Of a DNA stretch of 64,000 nucleotides, positions 8,940-18,154 are shown piece by piece. Positions within the stretch are counted from its first letter, which is position 1; every line of letters starts with the position of its first letter. Both the position numbers and the translations under genes were made by a program. Under the pieces are notes generated by a model. It was not told the DNA's origin. It searched no databases and saw only the letters and a program-made list of their open reading frames with translations. Source of the stretch: an uncultured Dyadobacter sp. (GTDB lineage: Bacteria > Bacteroidota > Bacteroidia > Cytophagales > Spirosomataceae); contig NZ_CAMLSE010000006.1 of the NCBI RefSeq assembly GCF_946482605.1, positions 275,656 to 339,655 on the forward strand, read 5' to 3'.

Positions 8940-9323
8940 TTAAAGCTCGCTCTTGCCACTAATTTTGGTGATATGGCATTGATCCGCTTTGAAAACATAA
9001 TCTTCCCGGACGACAACTTCATCGCCGCGCTTACCGACAAACTGAAAATTGTCTTGTTGGTTTTCCAATTTGGGCTGGTAGTTGTCGTCCAGGACGACGT
9101 AATATCCCTGCCGGAAATCGGCATTTCCCTTGATGCGAACCGTATCCGACTTGGACAGCCGAACGGTGTAAGATTCAGTCAATGGCGCTCCCGGCACATG
9201 AAGCGTCGCGGACCGAAATTCTTCCGTACAAATCACACCCTGCTGAGGCTGCTCGTCCGTGCAGCCGGATAGCGATATTGTCAAAAGCGCTATAAGACGT
9301 ACGATGGCGGTTCGAGTACCCAT
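8940..9323 (-). CDS. Small lipoprotein of unknown function
   Basis: A 127-residue protein with a lipoprotein signal: MGTRTAIVRLIALLTISLSGC, cysteine at about 21. The mature part has a beta-strand-like pattern (SYTVRLSKSDTVRIKGNADFRQGYYVVLDD) with one further cysteine pair candidate (VICTEE and KADQCHI). No family was recognised. It converges with the serine hydrolase, whose stop lies 2 bp away, so it has its own promoter in the 9324-9509 spacer shared with the divergent toxin-antitoxin-like pair. Confidence 0.8.
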   Translation of the reverse strand: MGTRTAIVRLIALLTISLSGCTDEQPQQGVICTEEFRSATLHVPGAPLTESYTVRLSKSDTVRIKGNADFRQGYYVVLDDNYQPKLENQQDNFQFVGKRGDEVVVREDYVFKADQCHITKISGKSEL

Positions 9324-9418
9324 GCTGCTGTTTGGTATAGTGGCTATTCGTTGGACATCATTGGTGACTTAACCGTTGGAAAACTCGGGAAATACTTTCG
9401 GGAATATAATTATGCGAA

Positions 9419-9461
9419 GCAACTTGTAAGTTGCCGATATTGAAAAATATGTCTATTTTTA
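9419..9461 (+). promoter_or_regulatory. Promoter and palindromic operator of the toxin-antitoxin-like pair
   Basis: A perfect inverted repeat GCAACTT-GT-AAGTTGC lies at 9419-9434. Its right half contains TTG (9431-9433), which sits 20 bp before TATTTTTA (9454-9461), a near match to the -7 consensus TAnnTTTG. The palindrome therefore overlaps the -33 element, as expected for autorepression by the helix-turn-helix protein encoded by the second gene. The regulator assignment is an inference. Confidence 0.5.
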
Positions 9462-9509
9462 CCTAAACAATACGCCTGTGGCCAGCACTATGTAAGATAA
9501 ATTAATTAA

Positions 9510-10058
9510 ATGAACGTCGAAAAAATCAGAGTAGTGAAGCCAGAGGTGCTGCTTTCTGTCAAGTTTGCCGAGTTTGAGCATGATGAGCTGGCTCGTGTAT
9601 TTCAACAATGGAATGACGTAGCCTTTTTGGAATCGTTCTTTCATGCTAATAAGGCCGATTTGAGCGGAGACTTTTATCGGATGACGGATACGAACGAAGC
9701 AGTAATTAGCACGTTAGGTTATGCGGAAGATTTCCGCCGACTTCTGGGCTCCTACCTTCGAAGAGAAAACGGCAAAACGCTTAATCAGTTATTTAAGCCG
9801 TATGATAACTATTCGGGCGAGACAATTCGAGAGCGCAGTAAAGCGAAAGGTGCAGAGCCTCGAAGCTGGTTGAGATTATATGCGATAAGGCTGGATGATA
9901 ATCTTTTCGTAATCACAGGTGGGGCAATTAAGCTGACAAAGTATATGGATCGGCCACATTTGGACATGGAAGACAGGAAGTTACATTTAGTCAAAAGTTA
10001 TTTCAAGGCGGAACACATAGATTCCAGGGGTGATTATGGTTATATAGATTTAGAATAG
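9510..10058 (+). CDS. Probable toxin-like protein of a toxin-antitoxin pair (RelE/HigB-like C-terminus)
   Basis: A 182-residue protein. The C-terminal half contains SWLRLYAIRLDDNLFVITGGAIKLTKYM, a pattern like RelE/HigB-type toxins, where a basic strand-rich core is followed by helical residues. The N-terminal 100 residues are not recognised. It is the first gene of a two-gene unit: its TAG stop overlaps the GTG start of an XRE-family gene by one base (TAGTG), giving translational coupling. Toxin first and antitoxin second is the HigBA order. Family membership rests on pattern and context only. It could also be a non-toxic partner of the regulator. Confidence 0.6.
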   Translation: MNVEKIRVVKPEVLLSVKFAEFEHDELARVFQQWNDVAFLESFFHANKADLSGDFYRMTDTNEAVISTLGYAEDFRRLLGSYLRRENGKTLNQLFKPYDNYSGETIRERSKAKGAEPRSWLRLYAIRLDDNLFVITGGAIKLTKYMDRPHLDMEDRKLHLVKSYFKAEHIDSRGDYGYIDLE

Positions 10059-10408
10059 TGGATCAAAAAACAGACGTGTATAGCAAACTCCAACACTTGT
10101 TGGATGACAAGCCGAGTGATTGGCTGAGTGATACCGATTATATCGAAAAGAACTCGGCATGGCTTAAATATTCGCAAATGATTGCTTTGAAGGTGCTGGG
10201 GCATCTTAGGGAGAAGAATATGTCGCAGAATGATCTGGCCGATCTGATGCATGTGTCTCGACAGCAAGTCAATAAGTGGCTAAAGGGTCGTGAGAATTTT
10301 ACATTGGAAACGATCACGAAACTGGCAGATGCGGTAGAAATTCCCTTTGAAGATTTGATTCAGCCATTCGAGGAAAAGATTATCGCGCTCGCTAAAAATG
10401 ATTCATGA
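10058..10408 (+). CDS. XRE-family helix-turn-helix protein, probable antitoxin
   Basis: A 116-residue protein with a Cro/C1-type helix-turn-helix at about 50-103: LGHLREKNMSQNDLADLMHV, then SRQQVNKWLKGRENFTLETITKLADAVEI. The GTG start at 10058 overlaps the stop of the preceding toxin-like gene. The N-terminal 45 acidic residues could be the toxin-binding part. By analogy with HigA and similar antitoxins it probably represses its own promoter, and a perfect palindrome lies over the -33 region at 9419-9434. A 39-codon ORF overlaps its last 11 bases. Confidence 0.82.
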   Translation: MDQKTDVYSKLQHLLDDKPSDWLSDTDYIEKNSAWLKYSQMIALKVLGHLREKNMSQNDLADLMHVSRQQVNKWLKGRENFTLETITKLADAVEIPFEDLIQPFEEKIIALAKNDS

Positions 10409-10517
10409 TTTAGCCCTTTATCACTCGGATGTCCCCTTTGATCAGGCCGAAAAGTCGGCGCTGTTTGATCTGAAAGTGCTTTGGGAAGGCTTTGAGCGGA
10501 TGGCGGTAAGTGCTTAG
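10398..10517 (+). CDS. Possible 39-residue third protein overlapping the XRE gene
   Basis: ATG at 10398 opens a 39-codon frame that overlaps the XRE gene by 11 bases and stops with TAG at 10515-10517, just before an intrinsic terminator. The peptide begins MIHDLALYHSDVPFD and continues QAEKSALFDLKVLWEGFERM, which looks amphipathic and protein-like rather than random. The overlap and the terminator fit a third translated member of the operon. The function is unknown, and it might instead be a fossil of a longer gene. Confidence 0.4.
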   Translation: MIHDLALYHSDVPFDQAEKSALFDLKVLWEGFERMAVSA

Positions 10518-10524
10518 GAATGCA

Positions 10525-10554
10525 AAAAAGGACTGTCGGTTGGCAGTCCTTTTT
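10525..10554 (+). terminator. Intrinsic terminator, likely bidirectional
   Basis: AAAAAGGACTG (10525-10535) pairs perfectly with CAGTCCTTTTT (10544-10554) across an 8-base loop. The T run on the right ends the toxin-antitoxin-like operon; the A run on the left would give a U run for leftward transcripts as well. Confidence 0.85.
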
Positions 10555-10570
10555 ACTTAGTGGCACCCGT

Positions 10571-10993
10571 TTAGTCCCGCTCCGGAAGTGGGTTCTTATC
10601 TAAGAATTTACCCATATCTTCCGCCTGTTGCAAGAAGAAATCAGGCACGATAAAACTTTTATATGCCTCTTGGCGTGTTACAGATTGATCATTGGAATAC
10701 CCGAATTTTCCAGATAGAAAACGAAAATGGTTTTTCCGCTTTCCCTTTTGCTTTCTAATCGTTTGAATTCCCATCTCAATGTCTTTTGTTGACTATCAAT
10801 GTAACCATCCCTTCAAAGGGAACCCATTCACCCTCCCAGTTTGGCCAATCCACTGTAAAATTCCCTTTCTTATCCTTTACCGCGATAAAGCCCTCGATGA
10901 TATATCGTTCGTTCAGGTGCACAGGGATTGGCTACACAGCAAATCTATGAAAAACCTTCCCATTTCATCGAGCACCTGGGTGAAAACCGACTC
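10571..10993 (-). pseudogene. Frameshifted remains of a gene of unknown function
   Basis: Reading leftward, protein-like stretches lie in successive frames: ESVFTQVLDEMGRFFIDLL (10913-10993), then NERYIIEGFIAVKDKKGNFT and WPNWEGEWVPFEGMVT (10776-10922), then QQKTLRWEFKRLESKRES and TIFVFYLENSGIPMINL (to 10678), then QSVTRQEAYKSFIVPDFF and QAEDMGKFLDKNPLPERD (10571-10774). Each frame is closed by a stop near the point where the next one becomes sensible. The simplest reading is one small gene broken by about three indels; the joins are inferred from protein-likeness, not from homology. One 67-codon frame (10571-10774) remains open and might still be translated. The block sits between the toxin-antitoxin-like operon and the FG-GAP gene. 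Confidence 0.45.
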
Positions 10994-11004
10994 CTAAGCC
11001 ACTG

Positions 11005-14000
11005 TCACCTAACAACCGTAAACCTGGAATTATAAACCTTCCCATCTTCGTGAACCAGCATGATCAAGTAACTCCCGCTGGCCAGCGTCGATACATTCAC
11101 TTCACCGTCCTTTATCTGCTTGGCACTGTACAATACATTCCCACCAGTACTGATGACCTGAATGTTCCTGACCTGGTTCCACGTAAAGCCGTCTTCCAGT
11201 TTCAGGTTCAGCCTGTCGACAACCGGATTGGGGTAAACCGTTAGTTTAAATGCGTCAGCTTTCACTTCTTCCTGCGTTGCTTCGAAGAGCTCGGACGCGT
11301 CCATTCTGGCACTCGGGACATTTTTATTTAAAACACCCAGATTATTGTTTTGTAAATAAATCCACGGGCCGAAAGTCTGTCCGAAATGGCGGTCTGCCGA
11401 CCAGTATTCCAGCCTGACCCTGATTTTCGTGTAACGTCCCGTTTTTGGAACGAGTGCTTTCAGCTCCGTGCCGGCGGGCCCAATGTAGGTAAAGGTTCCT
11501 ACCCCGGTATAACGTACATAATTGGTAATGGGCGGTGCGCTGCTGAATGGTACTCCCTGCGGTTTTGTTTCCCATACTAATCTTGCGTAAGCTGTTCCGC
11601 CGGCAGGCCGGACGAAAAGGCCGACCCCGAAAGTGGTACTCAGATGGTTAGCAGCACTGATCCGGGAGGTCAGGTCCGAATTGTAAAGCCGGAGCATGTT
11701 AGCCCGTTTGCTTCCACCATTTCCCAGGTAAACATTTACGGAACTAGTAAAATTGGCTTCGACAATAATGTCGCTGTAACCGTCGCCATTAATATCGCCC
11801 GATGCCGAGCAGATGACACCATTCACATTGGCAGAACCAGCAATGGTATTTGAATAAATCGGACCAGCCGCACTGCCTTTGTAAATTTTTACAACCCTCG
11901 GACCGTAATCATTACCAGAGGTACTGATCACCAGGTCACTATATCCGTCGCGATTGATATCACCCGCACTCACATTGCTCCCCAAACCTTCGCCAGGTGA
12001 ACCCTGGATCCGTATGTAATTGCTGTTGGAAATGCCTGATGAACTTCCTTTATATAAATAGGCAGCCCCAGCCTTTGAATAAGAATCGGCTGCACCGATA
12101 ATGACATCTCCGTACCCATCGCCATTCACATCTCCTGCATTAGCGACCCTCGATACCAAACCATACTCTCCGAGGTATGGCGAAATGACTGTCGATGGAA
12201 CACTGGACAAGCCGGTGGCGCTGCCCAGGTAGATGTGGCCCCGATCAAGATTTGTCGAAATGTTTACATCATTGGAGGCTATCATCATCATAACATCCCC
12301 ATAACCGTCGCCATTGACGTCTCCTATTCCCGAAACTACGGTACCAAAGGTTAAATTTGGGCGGGCGAGTATGGTAGTCGGCTTGGTGGCGACACCGGAT
12401 GCAGATCCCATGTAAACGTATGCCTTGGAAGCTGTACCTGTTCCTCCTGCAACCACATCATCGTAACCATCCGCATTGATGTCACCGGCACCATCGACGA
12501 TAAATCCAAACCGTTCGGTGGTTTCTTGTAACGTTGTACCAAGTATCAGCTGCCCCTGCGCGCTTCCATGCAGGACATAGGCTTTTTTTACATTGAGTGT
12601 GCCCACAATGATATCGCTGAATCCGTCGCCATTGACATCTCCTGCGCGGGCCAGGCTATATCCAAGATAGTCCATATGTCCAGCCATACTTAACTGCGAC
12701 GAGGCGCTGGTGGCCAGGCCGTTGGCGCTGCCAGGATAAAGATAGACCGTCCCGTAACTCGAACTATTAATGATAGCTGCGACGACCACATCTCCGTATC
12801 CGTCTCCATTCATATCCCCTGCATGGGCTACGCTAAATCCAAAGCTATTGGCACCGCTCAAAGTTGACGCCGATGTGATCATGACCGGGCTGCCGAGGTA
12901 GATATAGGCCGAGCCGGTGTTGGACGAAGTGCCCGACGCACCGACTATGGCGTCACTGTAACCATCTCCATTGATGTCGCCCGCAGCCGCGACGCTGCAT
13001 CCAAAATAGCTGTAATACGCAGATCCCTGGAAAGTCTGGTTAGGTAAAGAAGGCAATCCTGACGCGCTGCCCTGGAAAAGGTAAGCAGAGCCCGCGTAAG
13101 TGCCGGTGCCGCTCGAACCAATCATCACATCTGCATAGCCATCCCCATTAACGTCCCCGACGCCGGCAACACTTACACCCGCGAAACCGAGTGCTTTTAC
13201 CGACGATGCCTGCGTTCCGGAAGCGCTGCCTTTGTACACATAAGATGCCTTATTGGCATACGCACCCACGATCACTTCGCAATATCCGTCGCCATCCGTA
13301 TCTCCGGCACCCGAAACGCGCAGGCCATAAGAGGTATTAAATGCAGGACTGATTAATGTGGATGCGACGGAGGTGTACATGCCATCCTCATTTCCGTGGT
13401 AAATGTAGGCCTGGTTCGCTTCGCTGGCTCCGACTATAATGTCGCCAAAAAGGTCCCCATTTACATCACCCGCACCGGCGACGCTGCAACCGAAGCGTCC
13501 ATTGGCAACAGTGCCATTCAAAGTATAAGTTGGTGTTGGTGAAATGCCTCCGGGCTTGCCCAGATAAACCGTCGCACGGCCTGTACCTGCATTGAAATTG
13601 GATGCGCCCACCATCACGTCACCATATGCATCCGCATTCAGGTCAATCGCTGCTACGCTGATACCCAGCATGCTACCGGCTGACCCCGTTAATATGACGG
13701 CCGGTGTGGCACTAATCCCGGTGGAAGTTCCATGATAAATGTAGGCTGCGCCGGCGTTGCCTGCATATTGATAAGCACCCACGATCACATCGCTGCGTCC
13801 ATCACCATTCACGTCGCCGCTTGCCACGGAAGAACCGAAATAACTGTTTGCTGGTCCGTTCAAGACCCTGGCGGCGCTGGTGGACAATCCCGTCGCGCTG
13901 CCCATGTAAATGTAAGCCGCACCCGCATTGGCCGCAAGCCCGTAAGCCCCCACGATCACATCGCCATATCCATCCCCATTCACATCGCCCGCGCTCGCCA

Positions 14001-14943
14001 CACTGCACCCGAAACCGGCATTGGCCGACGGGCCGGTTAACGTAGTATTGGCTGTGGTAGACAGCGGATCAATCGTCACCGGATAAGCTGCATTCGCCAC
14101 CGCCACCACCAGGCTGAAATCGTGGTCATTACCCGTTTCCATTTTAGCGGCCAGCACATTTCCATTTGCGTCCCAGGCTTTGATGTCTTTGTAAATAACT
14201 TTGGTTGTCAGGTTTCCTTCTTCATTTTGCAGTGCAAATTGAAGCTCACTTTGATCTGTTTGGTTCACCGTCCATGCTTCCGAAAAACCCATTTTAACCC
14301 GAACTTCTCTGGCATTTTCGGAAGGCTTGTTTTTAATAATAAAATTCTGCCGCACACCGTCTTCGCGGTTCTGGTACTGAATCACCAGCTGGTTGTGGTG
14401 GGTAAAAGTGACTTCACTCGTGTCGGTAGCGATGGTTGGATTTTCATCATTTGAAATGGCCAGCACGCCGTCGGCATACAAGCCCTGAACCGTCATATCC
14501 AGTTTCCAGTTTTGCTGTGACGGGTGTTCCGAAACGCTGTTTGTCGATTTTTCAAGGTCCTGGCGATCCGGCATGTTCGATAATGTAAGACCGTCGGACC
14601 GGTACACGGACTGCATTTTCTGTTTTGGATTAATGCTGTTGACGCTGTCACCCGAAGATGCCACAAAATAGCTTTTACGCTCCATATCTCTCATCACCTG
14701 TTTGTACCAATCGCCTCCTTTTAGGGTTTCAATGTCGTCACCGGGCTCAGCCTTTTTGCTATTCGGCAAGGCCGTCTGGCCAGGGAAGGCAGGAAGTTTA
14801 GGTTTAAATGCAGAAGCCCGCTCGATTTGACTGCCGGATTGTACAGCAGCGATTTGACCAGCTGGCGAAAATATGCGGCGGATACCGGAAGCAATCAAGA
14901 GCGATGCGAGTAGGCAGGCCGTCCAGGTATAGTTACGTTTCAT
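11005..14943 (-). CDS. Giant FG-GAP repeat protein with T9SS C-terminal sorting domain
   Basis: A 1312-residue secreted or surface protein. An N-terminal export signal is followed by a non-repeat region (about 30-290) and then about 14 FG-GAP/integrin-alpha-type repeats (about 295-1080), each with a calcium-binding-like DVNGDGYGDVIVGA motif. Then comes a region of about 130 residues (LRLYNSDLTSRIS, ARLVWETKPQG, FGQTFGPWIYLQ), shared with the FG-GAP gene at 31544, and a type A T9SS sorting tail (about 1230-1312, FKLTVYPNPVVDRLNLKLED). Such proteins cross the outer membrane by T9SS and are anchored or released; beta-propeller adhesins are typical. Role, ligand and regulation are unknown. It stands alone on the minus strand. 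Confidence 0.9.
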   Translation of the reverse strand: MKRNYTWTACLLASLLIASGIRRIFSPAGQIAAVQSGSQIERASAFKPKLPAFPGQTALPNSKKAEPGDDIETLKGGDWYKQVMRDMERKSYFVASSGDSVNSINPKQKMQSVYRSDGLTLSNMPDRQDLEKSTNSVSEHPSQQNWKLDMTVQGLYADGVLAISNDENPTIATDTSEVTFTHHNQLVIQYQNREDGVRQNFIIKNKPSENAREVRVKMGFSEAWTVNQTDQSELQFALQNEEGNLTTKVIYKDIKAWDANGNVLAAKMETGNDHDFSLVVAVANAAYPVTIDPLSTTANTTLTGPSANAGFGCSVASAGDVNGDGYGDVIVGAYGLAANAGAAYIYMGSATGLSTSAARVLNGPANSYFGSSVASGDVNGDGRSDVIVGAYQYAGNAGAAYIYHGTSTGISATPAVILTGSAGSMLGISVAAIDLNADAYGDVMVGASNFNAGTGRATVYLGKPGGISPTPTYTLNGTVANGRFGCSVAGAGDVNGDLFGDIIVGASEANQAYIYHGNEDGMYTSVASTLISPAFNTSYGLRVSGAGDTDGDGYCEVIVGAYANKASYVYKGSASGTQASSVKALGFAGVSVAGVGDVNGDGYADVMIGSSGTGTYAGSAYLFQGSASGLPSLPNQTFQGSAYYSYFGCSVAAAGDINGDGYSDAIVGASGTSSNTGSAYIYLGSPVMITSASTLSGANSFGFSVAHAGDMNGDGYGDVVVAAIINSSSYGTVYLYPGSANGLATSASSQLSMAGHMDYLGYSLARAGDVNGDGFSDIIVGTLNVKKAYVLHGSAQGQLILGTTLQETTERFGFIVDGAGDINADGYDDVVAGGTGTASKAYVYMGSASGVATKPTTILARPNLTFGTVVSGIGDVNGDGYGDVMMMIASNDVNISTNLDRGHIYLGSATGLSSVPSTVISPYLGEYGLVSRVANAGDVNGDGYGDVIIGAADSYSKAGAAYLYKGSSSGISNSNYIRIQGSPGEGLGSNVSAGDINRDGYSDLVISTSGNDYGPRVVKIYKGSAAGPIYSNTIAGSANVNGVICSASGDINGDGYSDIIVEANFTSSVNVYLGNGGSKRANMLRLYNSDLTSRISAANHLSTTFGVGLFVRPAGGTAYARLVWETKPQGVPFSSAPPITNYVRYTGVGTFTYIGPAGTELKALVPKTGRYTKIRVRLEYWSADRHFGQTFGPWIYLQNNNLGVLNKNVPSARMDASELFEATQEEVKADAFKLTVYPNPVVDRLNLKLEDGFTWNQVRNIQVISTGGNVLYSAKQIKDGEVNVSTLASGSYLIMLVHEDGKVYNSRFTVVR

Positions 14944-14993
14944 GACGATGTTAGTTTAGACCTTGTGATTCAGATTCAATGCAAGGTAAACCG

Positions 14994-15015
14994 GCCCGAA
15001 ATCAGTTTTCCGGGC
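14994..15015 (-). terminator. Possible intrinsic terminator after the LytTR gene
   Basis: GCCCGAAA (14994-15001) can pair with TTTCCGGGC (15007-15015) with one bulge. On the minus strand the hairpin is followed by a short T-rich stretch. It lies about 80 bp past the stop of the LytTR regulator and ahead of the FG-GAP gene. Confidence 0.35.
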
Positions 15016-15093
15016 TTTGAGCAGCTGGCATACAATTCCTAGAATCCGGTGCGTTTTGTCCGGAAACTGGTCGGTCGGAAGATGGATAGGGTG

Positions 15094-15822
15094 TTACAAT
15101 GCAGCCAATTTTTGAAGGAATTCGGCTTTGCGGCGCCTGGAAACCTCTATTTGTTCCCCGTTGGTGAGGATCACATATTCTTCCAGGCCGGGATGAAAGT
15201 ATTCAACATAATGCAGGTTGATCAGATGCGACTGATGCACCCGGAAAAAATTGCACGGCGCCAGTATTTCCTCGTACTCTTTCAATGTCTTCGCGACCAC
15301 GATTTCAGGCTTTCCGTCGATGTGAAAACGGCAGTAATTGCTGTCTGCTTCCACCCGGATAATGTTCGGAATATTGGCTGCCAGCAGTCCTTTGCTGGTA
15401 GGTAATAGCAGCTTCTGGGGCAGCGGAGGCTCTTTTTTTAAAACTTCTCCTCGCAAAAACTGTAACCGCTGCACCGCTTTCTCGAGAGCCTCGCCCAATT
15501 CCCGCAGACTGATCGGTTTCAGTAAATAGTCTACCGCTTCGGTTTTGAGCGCCTGTAATGCATACCGGTCGTAGGCTGTTGTAAAAATTACCGCGCAATT
15601 TCGGTTTGGAATCGCATCAACTACCTGGATACCATTTAGATACGGCATTTCGACATCGATAAAAAGCACGTCAGGCTGATGCTGCCCGATCATTTCGACT
15701 GCCTGGCGGCTATCGGTCGTGGAACCGGCAATGGATACTTTTTCGGAAAACCGGGCATTCAGCATCGCGACCAGCGTGTCGATGCAATGTTGCTCGTCGT
15801 CGATAATCAGGCAGTTAATCAT
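15094..15822 (-). CDS. LytTR-family response regulator
   Basis: A 242-residue two-component regulator. The receiver domain (about 1-120) has the acidic pair IDDEQ near the start, the phospho-acceptor in DVLFIDVEMPYLNG, and the conserved T and K positions (FTTAYD, YLLKPI). The C-terminal LytTR DNA-binding domain (about 140-242) reads RVEADSNYCRFHIDG, KTLKEYEEIL and FFRVHQSHLINLHYVE. The start at 15822 is chosen because MINCLIIDDEQ opens the receiver fold. This ATG lies within the last codons of the upstream sensor kinase (8-base overlap), so the two are translationally coupled and form one signalling pair. LytTR proteins bind direct repeats upstream of target genes; targets are unknown here. 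Confidence 0.93.
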   Translation of the reverse strand: MINCLIIDDEQHCIDTLVAMLNARFSEKVSIAGSTTDSRQAVEMIGQHQPDVLFIDVEMPYLNGIQVVDAIPNRNCAVIFTTAYDRYALQALKTEAVDYLLKPISLRELGEALEKAVQRLQFLRGEVLKKEPPLPQKLLLPTSKGLLAANIPNIIRVEADSNYCRFHIDGKPEIVVAKTLKEYEEILAPCNFFRVHQSHLINLHYVEYFHPGLEEYVILTNGEQIEVSRRRKAEFLQKLAAL

Positions 15823-17863
15823 GTTTTTGGAGCAGTGGTAAAGTAAGCAGAACGGTCGTGCCTGTTGCCTCGTTACCGTCGAATTTATCGATAATTTCCA
15901 CAGAAGACCGCACATTGGTACCCTTTTTCAACCATTCGATCCTCTGACTTGAAATATTCATCGCCAGTGATTTTTTCTGAATACCATCCACCTTGATCTC
16001 CGCCGACTTGGCTCGCCCGATGCCATCGTCCTCGATGCGGCAAATCAGGTTTTCTGCTGTTTTTTCAATCACAATGTCGAGCCGTCCGTGCCCGTCTTTC
16101 TGGCTTAAACCATGCCAGATCGCATTTTCAATGTAGGGTTGCAGCAAGAGCGGCGGTATCAATGTCGATTCGGTATCGATGTTTTCGGCCACAGCAATGG
16201 TGTAGTCAAATTTCTGGTTATTGCGCCGCTGTTCCATTTCTATGTAAAGCCTCAGGGATGCCAATTCGTCGGTCAGATTGACGGATTCGTACAGCGAATT
16301 TTCCAGTACCAGCCGGATCAGCCGGGCAAATTTCGTCAGGTACTCGGATGCATCTTCCTGCCGGTTTTCCCAGATATATTTTTGAATGGAATTTAAGGAA
16401 TTGAAAATAAAATGCGGGTTCATCTGGCTGCGCAATGCCTTCACTTCCAAAGTGGATTTCAGATTTTGAAGTTCGGCTTTGTTACGAAGCTGACGAATAT
16501 AATACGCCACGCCAAACACAAAAACCAGTCCGAGGAGCAGTAAAATCAGCAGCGTTTTATTGCGGAAAGAAGCCTCTATTTCAAGGTCTTTGATCTGATT
16601 TTCACTTTGCAACAACCGGATCTTTTCCTCTTTCTGGGAGGTCTGGAATTCCGTTTGAAGCTTCGCAAGCTCCGTTTGCGCATTCTTGGTTTTGACCGAA
16701 TCATTGATCGCTATAAAATCCTTTTGCAGTTCGAAAGCCTGCTTGTACTGCCCCAGGCGTTGTTTCACCGCAATGTGGAGTTTTAGCGCTTCCAGTTTGT
16801 AAGCATTCATGTCAATTTTTTGGGCTAAATCCAGCAGCAAATTCAAATGCTTATCAGCCGCTGAGTAGTTGTTCAGAGCGGTGTCTAATGTAGCATACAC
16901 GAGCAGGCAGTTGATAATGTCGGTGCCTGGTTCGTTCTTTAAATGATAGTCGAGGCTTCTTTGCAGGGCAATCTTTGCGGGAGCGTACTTTTTTTCAGCG
17001 ATCATCAGCAGCGCTTGCTTGATTTCAATGGAATGGATCGCCGCCTGGTTGTTCATTTTGACGGCAATCGCATTCGCTTTTGTCAAAAAGTACCGGACGG
17101 AATCCTGCATTTCCATGTTCAGATAGTAATCCGTCAAATTGACATAAGTCACCAACCTCGGATAATCGTCATTCCCCAGATAGGGCAGGGCCTGTAAGGT
17201 GTAGTAAATTGCCAATCGGTTATCATCCAGCTGGTTATAAGTCAGGCCGATATTGACCAACGCAGCTACGATGTTGCTCGAATCCTTCGTCAGCATACTC
17301 TGCCTTACCGCAAGCCGGTAGTTCTTAATGGCGTTGTCATATTCGTTGATGACCGCATAGCTGCTCGCAATGGTGGTTGTAGCCGTAATCTTCCGGGCAT
17401 CCTTTTCGGACAATGGTTTAATCGCCTTTTCTAGCGCACGAATGTAAAAGATAAGCGAATCTTTCTCGTTGAGTGCCTGGTAGTTGTAGGCCAGCGACTG
17501 TAACAGGTATAATTTCTTTTTCAACGGGATATTCCGGTAGGCAGCCATCGATTTCCGGAAATAAAATGCCGCGCTATCGTGGCGGCTCGCATCATAGGCA
17601 TCGCCCAGATATTGGTATAAAATCGGGCTTAATGTGTCTGTTTTGGCTTTTTTAGTAAATCCCAGCGCCATGTGGCACCATTCAGGCACCCGGGCGAAGG
17701 CCCGTGCATTGATTGAATCGCCGATTATTTTTTTCAGGTAAAACGCTTTCTCGCCGTCCGTGCGGAGCGCGTAAAACGGTGCCGGAAGTCGATTATTTGC
17801 CTGCCCCATCACCTTATACGTAGGGCATAGCAGTATGAAAAACAGTGCAAAGTTTTTAATCAT
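15815..17863 (-). CDS. LytS-type sensor histidine kinase with N-terminal TPR domain
   Basis: A membrane histidine kinase of about 682 residues. After a signal peptide (MIKNFALFFILLC), a periplasmic region of about 400 residues shows TPR-like helical repeats. A coiled coil (AKLQTEFQTSQKEEKIRLLQ) and one transmembrane segment (LLILLLLGLVFVFGVAYYI) lead to a His_kinase domain with LRSQMNPHFIFNSLNSI holding the phospho-histidine, then a HATPase domain (LLLQPYIENAIWHGL, IEDDGIGRA). It overlaps the LytTR regulator and is its partner. An ATG six codons upstream (17881) is an alternative start. TPR-containing LytS kinases are frequent in Bacteroidota; the sensed signal is unknown. Confidence 0.9.
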   Translation of the reverse strand: MIKNFALFFILLCPTYKVMGQANNRLPAPFYALRTDGEKAFYLKKIIGDSINARAFARVPEWCHMALGFTKKAKTDTLSPILYQYLGDAYDASRHDSAAFYFRKSMAAYRNIPLKKKLYLLQSLAYNYQALNEKDSLIFYIRALEKAIKPLSEKDARKITATTTIASSYAVINEYDNAIKNYRLAVRQSMLTKDSSNIVAALVNIGLTYNQLDDNRLAIYYTLQALPYLGNDDYPRLVTYVNLTDYYLNMEMQDSVRYFLTKANAIAVKMNNQAAIHSIEIKQALLMIAEKKYAPAKIALQRSLDYHLKNEPGTDIINCLLVYATLDTALNNYSAADKHLNLLLDLAQKIDMNAYKLEALKLHIAVKQRLGQYKQAFELQKDFIAINDSVKTKNAQTELAKLQTEFQTSQKEEKIRLLQSENQIKDLEIEASFRNKTLLILLLLGLVFVFGVAYYIRQLRNKAELQNLKSTLEVKALRSQMNPHFIFNSLNSIQKYIWENRQEDASEYLTKFARLIRLVLENSLYESVNLTDELASLRLYIEMEQRRNNQKFDYTIAVAENIDTESTLIPPLLLQPYIENAIWHGLSQKDGHGRLDIVIEKTAENLICRIEDDGIGRAKSAEIKVDGIQKKSLAMNISSQRIEWLKKGTNVRSSVEIIDKFDGNEATGTTVLLTLPLLQKHD

Positions 17864-18154
17864 TCGCCCACTTGAAAGCATCCCGAGGAAAGGTTCTTAT
17901 CACAAGTGAAACGATGTCCTGATCTACTCAAAGACGAAGCAGCCAGGAGGTTCCGATACCGGCCAAAAGCAAGCTTACTGGCCGGCAGACAGTTTTTGAC
18001 GGATAAGTGCATGGCGATATACCGTGATTTCATCCGCAATACGGTTTTGTTGCCCGGTAAATATTTCCGATTTCGTTACTCTCATGTAACTTAGATTATC
18101 GCTCTGTTTCAGAAAGGATCTTTTTTCATCCAAAACCATTTATTGATAATCTGT

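Noticed and set aside
12000..14040. Periodic DNA similar to a repeat array
   Set aside because: The period comes from the coded FG-GAP motif (DVNGDGYGDVIVGA); there are no constant spacers, so it is not CRISPR.
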